Source: Cladopsammia gracilis
Lineage: Eukaryota; Cnidaria; Anthozoa; Scleractinia; Dendrophylliidae
DNA length: 64,000 nt
Direction: 5' to 3'
Assembly: GCA_022457155.1 (NCBI GenBank)
Contig: JAJGOT010000192.1
Span: 1,152,001-1,216,000, forward strand
Shown: piece after piece, positions 44,831-53,500 of the stretch
How the letters are laid out: each line of letters opens with the position of its first letter
Position numbering within the stretch: position 1 is the stretch's first letter
Made by a program: the position numbers and the translations under genes
The notes under the pieces: generated by a model
Told to the model about the DNA's origin: nothing
Seen by the model: only the letters and a program-made list of their open reading frames with translations
The model's database searches: none

Positions 44831-45589
44831 ATGGATAGAGAGATAGTGCTGTCATCATATTCGGTTAAATCAGAAGGTAACAATAGACCTGGAGATTTCA
44901 CAACAAAATTTTATCAACCGATTGTTTTGAATCAAAATGCAGAATATGCTATCGGCCTTAACAGAATTATCAATATGAGTTTTACATGGTATAACATTAA
45001 TGCTGAACGCAACAATCAGCTAATCAGATACAGCTCTGATGGTGGAAAAACGTTTCGCGACATTACTTTCTCAGGTGGTGTTTGGAATTATGTTGAGTTT
45101 AATAATCGTATCCGAAAAGAAACAGTAATAAAACACCCTGAAACAGACGATGAGTTTCCAATCAACCTGGTTTTTGATAAAACAACTTTTAGAGTGGAAA
45201 TAACGTTGAAAGAAAATTATCAACTTGATCTGACACCGAGTAACTTTAATGAACTGATCGGTTTTGACAAAACAGTTCTGAAGGAAGAGATTAACATTGG
45301 TCCTAGAGTGCCAAATTTAGCTCAAGATACTGAGATGTTGAACGTTCATTGTGATCTGACAAACGATTCACTCGTTGACGGTATAAAAACAGATATCATC
45401 TATTCCTTTTCAACATCTGTTCTGAACCCATCATATAGTTTTTCAATTGAACCGATGAGAGTAATATATAATCCTGTGAATACGAACACAATAAGCAATA
45501 TTCGAATCTATATCACAGATGGAAAAAGAAATAAGGTCAACTTAAACGGAGCAGATACAGCTTTTTCTTTAATTTTAAAAAGATTATAA
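44831..45589 (+). CDS. Minor capsid protein (penton-like single jelly roll)
   Basis: 252 codons, the usual size of Polinton penton proteins. The start (IVLSSYSVKSEGN, GDFTTKFYQPIVLN, AEYAIGLNRI) and the end (FSLILKRL) follow the pattern I know from these proteins. They begin with a strand pairing under a 'lines and positions' N-terminus and end in a strand of alternating hydrophobic residues. Secondary structure looks all-beta. It is expected to form pentamers at the vertices, beneath the fiber. It lies directly upstream of the core-like and major capsid genes. A TATAAAAT lies four bases before its ATG. Confidence 0.75.
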   Translation: MDREIVLSSYSVKSEGNNRPGDFTTKFYQPIVLNQNAEYAIGLNRIINMSFTWYNINAERNNQLIRYSSDGGKTFRDITFSGGVWNYVEFNNRIRKETVIKHPETDDEFPINLVFDKTTFRVEITLKENYQLDLTPSNFNELIGFDKTVLKEEINIGPRVPNLAQDTEMLNVHCDLTNDSLVDGIKTDIIYSFSTSVLNPSYSFSIEPMRVIYNPVNTNTISNIRIYITDGKRNKVNLNGADTAFSLILKRL

Positions 45590-45607
45590 TATGAATGTAA
45601 CAATAAA

Positions 45608-46006
45608 ATGAAAAGTTACGAATTTACACGTTTTTATAACCCAAAGATGGGGAAATTTGTTTACAAACATAAAGGAACAGGTGTCATTGTCGATAATATT
45701 TTTAAACCGATGAAGGCTGTAGCAAAAGCAGTTTTCAATAAATTAGCGAAACCTATCGCGAAAAAAGCGTTGGAAGCAGGAATTTCTCATACGGGTGAAA
45801 AACTAGGTAAAAAAATCTCTGAAAAATCTGGTGATCTGATAATGAAAAAACTAGCTAAATTTAGAAATACTAGTATATCTTCGCCAAAACAACCCACGAC
45901 GGCGACTTCGTATAGAAGACCTCCACCCATACGAAGTCAAGAAGAAGATACTGATACAATATTGAACAGGTTAATATCAGGTAACGGTTTAAAAATAAAA
46001 AGATAA
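45608..46006 (+). CDS. Small basic core-like protein
   Basis: 132 codons. After FYNPKMGKFVYKHKG comes an Ala/Lys-rich amphipathic stretch (IFKPMKAVAKAVFNKLAKPIAKK), then a basic Gly/Lys helix and a Pro/Arg-rich tail (YRRPPPIRS). It ends with Lys-Ile-Lys-Arg. The charge pattern suggests DNA condensation or membrane binding, like adenovirus core or VI proteins. There is no direct family match that I can name. It sits between minor and major capsid genes with 18 and 27 base gaps. Confidence 0.55.
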   Translation: MKSYEFTRFYNPKMGKFVYKHKGTGVIVDNIFKPMKAVAKAVFNKLAKPIAKKALEAGISHTGEKLGKKISEKSGDLIMKKLAKFRNTSISSPKQPTTATSYRRPPPIRSQEEDTDTILNRLISGNGLKIKR

Positions 46007-46033
46007 AAAAAATAATATAATATATAATTAAAA

Positions 46034-47321
46034 ATGGCTTTTCGATCGAGTGATTATGTAGCAAGATATGAAAGAGTAAAAATTAAACCTGATGCTATAA
46101 TCAGAACACCAGGCTAACGGTCAACATCAGGAAAAAGGTGGTTATAAGTTTACAATCGATGATAGATCAACGTATTTCGACTGGTATAACGCTCGTTTTG
46201 AAGTACGATATCAGCTACAGAAATTAGCAGACGGTGCAGGTTATGCAGCAGCTGATAGAATAACAGTTATTAACAGTTCTCATTCATTAATTAAACACCT
46301 AAAGATTAGATCTGGTGGTGAACTGATCTATGATTCAGATGATCTGCATAAGGTTACCTTTGTTAAAAATCTGTTAGAATACTCTGACGACTTTAGTAGA
46401 TCTGTAGGAAAGAGAAGTTTCTGGTATCTGGATACTGATGCAACAACCGCCAACACTAATACAGGATTTGAAGCTAGACGGTTACAAACTCAAGCGGTTC
46501 AAAACAATGGTAATGGTGGCGCCAAAAACATTAGTACGATTATTCCTCTGAATCGTTTTTCCTTTTTCGAAGAGTTGGAAGATAAGATGCTTGTACCCAT
46601 GCAGCTACAGTTTGAGATAAGGTTGCAAGATGATGATGAACTAATTCATATGGCTAACGGTGTAGATGCTGGAAGAGTTGTTGTGGATAGGTTTGAACTT
46701 TACGTTCCGAAATTAGAACCCAAACTCTCTCTTTACGATAAGTTTGTCAGCTCTTTTTTGAAAGAAAAACAATGGAGATATCTAGTCGATATGTATAACA
46801 AATCAGCTCCAACGAAAGTATCAGGATTTTTTCGAATAACACCTAATGCTACCGATGTTAAACATGTTTTTGTTTATCTGAAAAGAGCCAATCCGCCAAA
46901 TGATGATAATGCAGAAGATAGTCCGTATCTTATGGATACTTTCAAATTAAATGCGGCTGATAACAACTCATCACTAGCAACCTGTAGATTAGAGTATGGA
47001 AGATCGGTTTTTTACCCAGAATTACAGTATGATGTTGAAGAAAAAGCGCTGATATTTGATGATGTAATGTCTTATGCGATGAGGTTGAATGATTACAACA
47101 CAGGTACACAGTTGAACCTATCCAACTATAGCTCTCTCTATCCGCTAATCTATTTTAATTTAACATATCAAGCTGAAGAGATAACAAGAGATCCCAAACC
47201 GCTAACATTCCATTATAAATTGAACGCAGCTGCAACAGCAGATTTTAACGTACATGCGATAGTTTTGTATGAAAAGATAGCAAAAATAGATGAGGTTGGA
47301 AATAAGTTGATCATCGTGTAA
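46034..47321 (+). CDS. Major capsid protein (double jelly roll), frame shifted near 46101-46117
   Basis: The first frame starts at the ATG at 46034 (MAFRSSDYVARYERVK) and hits TAA at 46115. The rest of the protein is in the +1 frame, open from 46101 to 47321, and contains IDDRSTYFDWYNARFEV, a typical early strand pair of Polinton capsid proteins. It goes on with LIKHLKIRSGGELIYD, NRFSFFEEL, PMQLQFEI and a second jelly-roll region. About 429 residues in total, within the adintovirus hexon range. The break lies in a short CACCAGG stretch; a one-base change explains it. An initiation at 46575 would drop the first third of the fold and is unlikely to be functional. Confidence 0.85.
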
Positions 47322-47354
47322 ACGTGTAAACGTGTAAATTCGTTTTAAAAAACA

Positions 47355-47385
47355 ATTTTGTATTTTACAATACTAAATACAAAAT
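47355..47385. terminator. Hairpin ATTTTGTATTT..AAATACAAAAT before the pVI-like gene
   Basis: An 11 bp perfect stem with a 9-base loop, 34 bases after the capsid stop. The right arm runs into the next ATG (47384), so it could end one transcript and also cover the next start. Confidence 0.55.
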
Positions 47386-48205
47386 GACAACATATCATCC
47401 TTACAAAGTAAGCTTATCGGAAGGTCAGAAAGAAAAACTTGCAAGAGCTTATAAAACAGGCAGTCCTATCACGATTAGGCTAACAAAGACACAGATGAGT
47501 GGTAACGATGAGCTACTGTTAACAGCTACTCAGATCAATAGGATTAACAAAGCGAGATCGCTTGGAAACGGTGTCGAGATAAAAATATCAAAAACGCAGA
47601 TAAGAAAAGTAATGAGAGAAGGTGGAAGTCTATGGAGCGCGATTATTCCGCTAGCACGTTCGATAGCACCGACCATAGCTAAAACACTAGGTTTATCAGC
47701 GGTTGCCGGTTTAGCGAGTGAAGGAGCAAGTCAGATTGTTAAAAAGATAAGTGGTAGCGGTTGTAGTCAGAGCTCAAACACCGGTGCCGGTGTTGGTGGT
47801 TTCCTCATCCCACCAGATAAGATTAAACAGCTGATCAACTATAAGCATCTGTTAACGGATAAGCAGAAACAAGAGATTCTGAACGCTCTTCAATCGGGAG
47901 GACAAGTACAGATAAAACCGACAAAAACACAATCTGGAGGATTATTAGGAACGATATTAGCAAGTATCGGTATTCCGCTGGCTGTTGAAGCGTTTAAAAA
48001 ATTGACAGGAACCGGTGCACCCAGAATTGGAAGATCAAAATATGGAGATGGTATGAGTAGATATCCTTATGATCCACCACCACCGTTCTATGGACAATGG
48101 GATAAAAATACTGTTGGTATGGGAATCAAAAAAAAGGGAGGAGGGTTACTTTTAGGGCCGAACAGCCCGTTCAACAGCATACCTCTAGTAGGAGCACTCC
48201 TGTAA
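47384..48205 (+). CDS. pVI-like structural protein with PPFY motif and triple TKTQ repeat
   Basis: 273 codons. Three repeats of about 35 residues share a Gln..Ala-x3-G-x2-I/V-x-I-x3-KTQ core: residues 11-38, 47-72 and 157-183. Between them lie a hydrophobic, Ala/Ile-rich segment (WSAIIPLARSIAPTIAKTLGLSAVAGLA) and a second one (LLGTILASIGIPLA) bounded by Gly-Gly, the sort of sites adenain-type proteases cut. P233-P-F-Y236 is a PPxY motif. The C-terminus is SPFNSIPLVG. The layout (membrane-active helix, PPxY, C-terminal peptide) recalls adenovirus protein VI. That comparison is inference, although the protein type recurs in cnidarian Polintons. Confidence 0.7.
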   Translation: MTTYHPYKVSLSEGQKEKLARAYKTGSPITIRLTKTQMSGNDELLLTATQINRINKARSLGNGVEIKISKTQIRKVMREGGSLWSAIIPLARSIAPTIAKTLGLSAVAGLASEGASQIVKKISGSGCSQSSNTGAGVGGFLIPPDKIKQLINYKHLLTDKQKQEILNALQSGGQVQIKPTKTQSGGLLGTILASIGIPLAVEAFKKLTGTGAPRIGRSKYGDGMSRYPYDPPPPFYGQWDKNTVGMGIKKKGGGLLLGPNSPFNSIPLVGALL

Positions 48206-48255
48206 GGAGTGTAAATATTGTAAGGAGCGTAAAACCCAAATTCGTAAACAAACCG

Positions 48256-48684
48256 TTGAGTAATGTTGATCTGATGAGATGGATTACATACCTTAGGATT
48301 CCTAATTTCAAAGGGATATATTCGAGGGATGAAGTTATGCCTAAAAATCATAGTCCATGCATTATTAATCTCGATTCGCTTGAAAATGCCGGAACTCATT
48401 GGGTCTGTTGTGCTCCATCTCACGATAGATCTGAAAGATCTACTGTGTGGTATTTCGATAGTTTTGGCATGGGTTATCCCGAAGAGTTTACATGCGTTAG
48501 CAAGAAACAGATAATCTATAACTCAAGTCAGTATCAAAACATAAAAAGTGTCCTTTGCGGTTATTATTGCCTCTATTTCCTTCATCAATGGTCACTCAAG
48601 AAAGATTTTTACGATATCTTGCAACCGTTTAGCTTAACAGATACCCAACACAACGAAACGTTTATCAAAAAATATTTTATGTAA
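48256..48684 (+). CDS. Adenain-type cysteine protease (PRO)
   Basis: 142 codons counted from the TTG at 48256. Catalytic residues are in family order: H48 (THWVC), D68 (WYFDSF), Q94 (SQYQN) and C101 (LCGYYC), with the seven-residue Gln to Cys spacing of adenovirus protease. It would mature capsid and pVI-like proteins. The start is unclear: the first in-frame ATG is at 48274, but conserved-looking residues (PLSNVD) precede it. The frame is open upstream into the end of the previous gene without an ATG. So a non-AUG start, or expression coupled to the upstream gene, is possible. I place the start at 48256 with low certainty. Confidence 0.85.
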   Translation: MSNVDLMRWITYLRIPNFKGIYSRDEVMPKNHSPCIINLDSLENAGTHWVCCAPSHDRSERSTVWYFDSFGMGYPEEFTCVSKKQIIYNSSQYQNIKSVLCGYYCLYFLHQWSLKKDFYDILQPFSLTDTQHNETFIKKYFM

Positions 48685-48699
48685 TTAAAATTAAAAAAG

Positions 48700-48726
48700 T
48701 TTTATTATACAGATCGTATAATAAAA
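48700..48726. terminator. Hairpin TTTTATTATAC..GTATAATAAAA
   Basis: An 11 bp perfect stem with loop AGATC, 16 bases after the protease stop. Its last base is the A of the next start codon. GTATAATAAAA may double as a TATA-like box. Confidence 0.55.
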
Positions 48727-48908
48727 TGGAACCGATAGGAGATATATATTGCGTCAAGGAACAGAAACATACAGGTAACGCTGAACCGTCCGGTTACGAG
48801 ATAGCCTCAAACGGTAGGGTCTATATATGGTGTAAGTGCGCTACCTGCGGAATTAAGAAAACCCGTTTCGTTAAGAAATCTCATTTCGATATGATTTCGG
48901 GAAACTAG
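48726..48908 (+). CDS. Zinc-finger microprotein (DUF5679-like)
   Basis: 60 codons: IYCVKEQKH, then SNGRVYIWCKCATCGIKK and a basic end. Two Cys-x2-Cys-type knuckles are expected in this family of small Polinton and giant-virus proteins. Here the first knuckle keeps only one Cys (C9), while the second is CKCATC. The following frame, shifted, is open into the phospholipase region, so it may once have been the front of a longer protein. Confidence 0.55.
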   Translation: MEPIGDIYCVKEQKHTGNAEPSGYEIASNGRVYIWCKCATCGIKKTRFVKKSHFDMISGN

Positions 48909-48912
48909 TTCA

Positions 48913-48937
48913 GCCCCCACAAGGTGGGGGCTTTTTT
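48913..48937 (+). terminator. GCCCCCAC-AAG-GTGGGGGC hairpin followed by six T
   Basis: It looks exactly like a bacterial intrinsic terminator: 8 bp GC stem, 3-base loop, T6. It lies 5 bases behind the zinc-finger stop. Against this, the same bases read as Pro/Gln/Gly codons in the frame that leads into the phospholipase gene, so the palindrome may be a by-product of coding. Confidence 0.4.
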
Positions 48938-48973
48938 GATGTGGAAGGTAGTCATAGTCTTGGAGAGATAGCC

Positions 48974-49544
48974 ATGAAAGCTGGTACGAAAGGTCTTTAC
49001 AATTTAGGAAAAATAGCAGCGTCAAAAGCCGTCAAATCAGACTTTGTAAAGAAAAAGATTAAATCAGGGTATTAATAGGTATATAGATCAGGCTTTGGAC
49101 AGTTTCACGGGAGACTTATCGAAAAGACTCGATCCGCTTCACCGCGGTAGCGGTTTCGACATTCATAATGCGATCTTAAAACTTCCGAAACCAGAAGGAG
49201 GCTGGACCTTACCAGGACATAAATATACAGGTCCAGGAAATCCGATACATGAACAGGCAGATTGGGATGATGAAGGTAATATTCTTGAAGTTTATGATAA
49301 ACCTACTGGAAAAACAGATGCTGTATCGATGCAACATGATGTTGATTATACCGTCTGTGCAGATAAACCGGATCCGCGTAAATGTAAAAATGAAGCTGAT
49401 AGGAAAATGGTGAAAGCCTTGGATAGTATACCCTATAGCGAAAGACAATGGGGTCATGCGCTAGCAAGAAATGTAATAGATACTAAACAAAAACTTGGAC
49501 TGGGTGCTTCAAAAAACGGAAAAAGCCGCCGAGTAAAAACATAG
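48974..49544 (+). CDS. Parvovirus-type phospholipase A2 protein, frame shifted near 49067-49076
   Basis: The first part (ATG at 48974, open upstream to 48872) encodes GLYNLGKIAASKAVKSDFV and stops at 49073. The second part is in the +1 frame to 49544. The calcium loop is Y44-T-G-P-G-N (TLPGHKYTGPGNP; numbering from 49095), and the catalytic dyad is H81-D82 with Y85 (MQHDVDYTVC). This is the PLA2 domain of parvovirus VP1 and of many Polintons, used there to breach endosomal membranes. KLGLGASKNGKSRR at the end overlaps the integrase start. A single extra base accounts for the break. The catalytic part is intact. Confidence 0.8.
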
Positions 49545-50491
49545 TGACGTGGCAAGAAAAGTTAGCTGATGAGCTGCATAAACCTATAAGACGGAAGTTT
49601 ACTCGGCGGCGTGTTATTGTTAACGGTATCGATGAGATATGGTGTTCTGACCTTGTTGAGATGCAGAAATTTAGCAGGTGGAATAAGGGATATCGATATC
49701 TTCTCATGGTGTTAGATGTTTTCAGTAAATACGGTTGGATTGTACCGTTGAAGAATAAAAAGGGAGAGACCGTTGCAGAAGCGTTCAAAACAATATTCAA
49801 AGAAGGAAGAAAACCGAAAATGCTGTGGACTGATAAGGGTAAAGAGTATTACAATAAGAATATGAAAGAACTGTTGGATAAAAATAAGATAACATTATAT
49901 TCGACAGAGAATGAAGAAAAATCTACTGTTTGTGAAAGATGGAACCGTACGATAAAACAGAAAATGTTTAAGCAGTTCACCATTCAAAACAATACCGTGT
50001 ATTATGATATATTACCGATGATATTGAAAGAATATAATAATACAAAACATCGAAGTATCGGAATGACGCCTGTGGAAGCATCGAAGAAAAAGAATGAAAG
50101 TGCTGTTTACTTAAATCTGTATGGTAAGATGAAACGAACGAATACTAAACCGAAATTTAAAGTTGGTGATAAGGTTCGAATATCGAAATATAAACGTCCT
50201 GTTTTCGATAAAGGTTACACACCGAATTGGACTGAAGAAACATTCGTTATCGATAAGATTCAATACACTAATCCGATAACTTATAAAATAAAGGATGAGT
50301 TGGGAGAGGAGATAACGGGTACTTTTTATGAGCAAGAGCTGCAATTGACTTCGTCAAGTGTTCAAGACGTTTACCGTATTGAGAAAGTGATTCGACGAGA
50401 TGCTCGAAAAGGTAAAGCGTTAGTAAAGTGGAGCGGTTACCCTGAAAAATTCAACCAATGGATAGATCTAAAAGAACTGAAAGACCTGTAA
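49544..50491 (+). CDS. Polinton integrase (RVE) with C-terminal chromodomain
   Basis: 315 codons from the GTG that overlaps the phospholipase stop (TAGTG). The catalytic triad is D36 (WCSDLV), D97 (WTDKGKEY) and E131 (CERWNRT). An SH3-like KFKVGDKVRISKYK and a chromodomain (VYRIEKVIRRDARKGKALVKWSGY..FNQWIDLKEL, residues 277-313) follow. The first ATG is inside the catalytic core (M40), after D36, so AUG initiation there would be inactive. The frame is open upstream inside the phospholipase gene with basic residues (KKRKKPPSKN). A GTG start, coupling, or a fused product cut by the protease are possible. It should insert the element with the 6 bp duplication seen. Confidence 0.92.
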   Translation: MTWQEKLADELHKPIRRKFTRRRVIVNGIDEIWCSDLVEMQKFSRWNKGYRYLLMVLDVFSKYGWIVPLKNKKGETVAEAFKTIFKEGRKPKMLWTDKGKEYYNKNMKELLDKNKITLYSTENEEKSTVCERWNRTIKQKMFKQFTIQNNTVYYDILPMILKEYNNTKHRSIGMTPVEASKKKNESAVYLNLYGKMKRTNTKPKFKVGDKVRISKYKRPVFDKGYTPNWTEETFVIDKIQYTNPITYKIKDELGEEITGTFYEQELQLTSSSVQDVYRIEKVIRRDARKGKALVKWSGYPEKFNQWIDLKELKDL

Positions 50492-50506
50492 TGAAGATCT
50501 CTTCTT

Positions 50507-50541
50507 TTTTTCATTTCATGTATTTCATATGAAATGAAAAA
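50507..50541. terminator. Hairpin between integrase and polymerase (13 bp stem)
   Basis: TTTTTCATTTCAT and ATGAAATGAAAAA flank the loop GTATTTCAT. It is 16 bases behind the integrase stop and 18 bases beyond the polymerase stop: the same arrangement as at 40595-40621. Confidence 0.65.
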
Positions 50542-50558
50542 TCATAATTTGCTACATG

Positions 50559-53500
50559 CTATCTTGTTTTATAATGTCCGTATGCAAGTGTGTGAATTCT
50601 ATCACCCTCTATTATTCTCTTATCATCATCTGCTGAAAGAGCGATCTTATTCACCTCTTCAGTAAATAGCTCGTGTTCACGACTTCTTATAGTATACATC
50701 TTTCGATACTGTTTTCCACCTCCAAATAAGCATCTCTTATAATCATCGAAGCTAATACTTTTCTCTACTACCGGTTTCTTTACTCCTTTACATTTCTTCT
50801 CCTCAACTTCGTTATTATACATCTTATAGCTGTAAAGTTTCGACCTCAACCCTACAAACTCTTCTATTATCTTACCACCGGCTTCATCCTTGAACATTCC
50901 CACCACTTTCTTATTTATACCTTGTTGAATACCTGACGGATGATCTTCTGGAAAATTACTCGTGTCAAACTTGGCGACTACATCATCGCTTATATCTTTG
51001 TAAAAATCTTTTGTTTCGATCTCATATGCCAAACTATCCGTATCGGTAAATAGTAGCTTTGCTTTTTCACCGTACTTTGGTTTGATGTAGTTATAATGAA
51101 AATCGTACATTAGACTTTTACTCAGATCGAGGATACACATACCGATATATACCGGTTTGTTAAATACTAGCCATTTCTTTTTCATATCGATCGCGGCTAA
51201 ACGTCTTGAGAAGATGGTGCAGTGATTGAAGTTGGGTTTTGCTGCTAGTTTCTTTGCTTTTTTCGTCGAGTTGAGTAGCTTTATATCCACCCTGTTACGG
51301 ATGTTTTCCATCGTTTTTCCAAAGACGGAATTATTCATAAGTTTGAAAAACTCCTTTTCAAACTCATTTTGAGCATCTGCTCTCAAGCGAGTGTTTAGAT
51401 CAATGTACTCTTTCATCCAATCACTCTCTATAAACTTAATACCTCGATGAATCTTTGTGATCTTCAACCCTAAAGATTCATACAGTTTGAGATTTTCATA
51501 ATGAATAACGTATCTCTTTTTATCATTCAGGTTAGGTATTAGTTTCTCCACTTTGTTTACCTTCTTACTCTCCGGTGCGAGAGGATAGTCGTTATGAAGA
51601 TCGTGTATTTCATATGGATACTCAAGATCGACCTCGAGTATGCAACTCTCATCTCTCCAGTTAGCCAACTCTTTTTCATTCATCCATTTGAAACCGCCTG
51701 TAGGTAATTTTTTACACATTGCCCAGCCGTAAAGGTTATTCGCATCGAGATATATAACAAATGTGACAGGTCTATTCTCATCATACTTTTCTTCCATGTA
51801 GATGTTGTTAGCTTTACCATACCTGTTTGAGATCATTGAGATACCTCCTCTTATTCCACGTTCAAACATTAGCAACATATCCGGATCAGTCAAAAGTTCA
51901 AGATGGATCTTTGTATATTTTAGTAACGCATCCCAAGATAGTCCTGGTGCAGTATAGTACCAGGCCGGATCAAGATCGTAATGTTTCATACAAAGATCGC
52001 GAAAGTTTTCAAATACATCACACAGCTGTACAACATCCAACCTGTTGTACAGATCGTGATAATCTCTTAGTGTCTTCATCTCAAACGTATCCCACACCTT
52101 TTGCGCATATTCATAATCTTCGTCAGAGATACCTTCCCCACTTAGATTAGAAAAGAACCTATCTTTCGGTGGTAACTGTGTTTCGTTTAATTTGTCGAGA
52201 GAGGTCATGTATTCATACGGATATACACCTTTTCTCAACAACAGCTCAAACTTCTCACTTCCAAAAAACCTGCATGTGTTTTTAAACTTTTCCTTTGATA
52301 CGCTCTTGAGATTTGTAACCAGCTTATCCAAACCCGTAGCCATAAACTTGAAACTATCGATAAATCGCAGTTCTCGTTTTACCTCCTTTACCTCACCTTT
52401 ATCACCTTCATATCTGTCAACTGTTATTACTTTCGTGAAACTAATGTATTTTTCTTCATTTTGTGGAATACAGTTTATGTCACCTTCCCTAACACCGAGT
52501 TGTCTAATAAATAGGTGAGCATCGTACCCACTCAAGTTGTGAAAAATTATAGGGATAAATCTCGGCTTCCTGCATGCAAAATTACAACTTGCATGTGCTG
52601 CACCTCGAAATTTACCAGTATAATGACAATGATCACGTACTTTTTCATCCAATTCTGTAAATTTACCTTCACAGATCCAACACCTATTCGAACTTTCGTA
52701 CTTTCGCCTATGCTTATCCTTAAAAATCATCTCCTTTGGAAATTTGAACTTGTGATATATATATTCAACCTCAGCTTCCAACACATCTATAAATATCTGA
52801 GCTACATCTTCATCTTCAGAAGTTGCTGTGTAGTTAACACATCGGTTAAGATCGGCGTTATTATCAAAAGCGCACTTAATATAATAATTAAAACTTGACG
52901 GTTTATGTATCTGCAACCTGTTTGTACAGCTCTCCTCTTCCTCTTCCTCTTCAGGAGGTGATTGATCTGTTTCTATCGGTTTGATAAGCGACTCGAAATC
53001 TGCATAGCAAACAAAGGGATGGCGTATTTTTCGATTATGGTTTTTAAATGAGAGAAGTGCATTATCTTCATCAGGCATCTTAACTCTAACAGCCTCATTA
53101 ATTTTGCAGTCTTCTTCATGTTTATTTAACAGTTTTTGAGTACCGAAATGGTTGAGACATCTTAAACAAAAATACTTTTTAATCTTTTTCTTTGATACTT
53201 GTTTTGATAATAATCTGCTCATACTATTAATAAGACAGTAGTGTTTCTTTTCACCCTCGGAAATGAGTAAGAGATTTACATGGTTTGTACGATTTTTTAG
53301 ATTTACGTTATCACTTACTTTCAAAGGGTAAACCATTCTTTCATACCCATAAACATTAATACTTATAGTCTCGTTCTGTTTTTCAAAACGTTTAAGATCA
53401 TTCAATTCGAATGGAAACTCGATCCCATCCCAATTTAATTTTTCAGACTGTTTCCTTAATATTTTCGTTATACGTTCGCCATCTCTAGCTACTGGGTTTA

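Noticed and set aside
46575..47321. A separate 248-codon capsid gene starting at 46575
   Set aside because: The frame is open upstream to 46101 with capsid-like sequence, so the ATG at 46575 is internal to a split gene.
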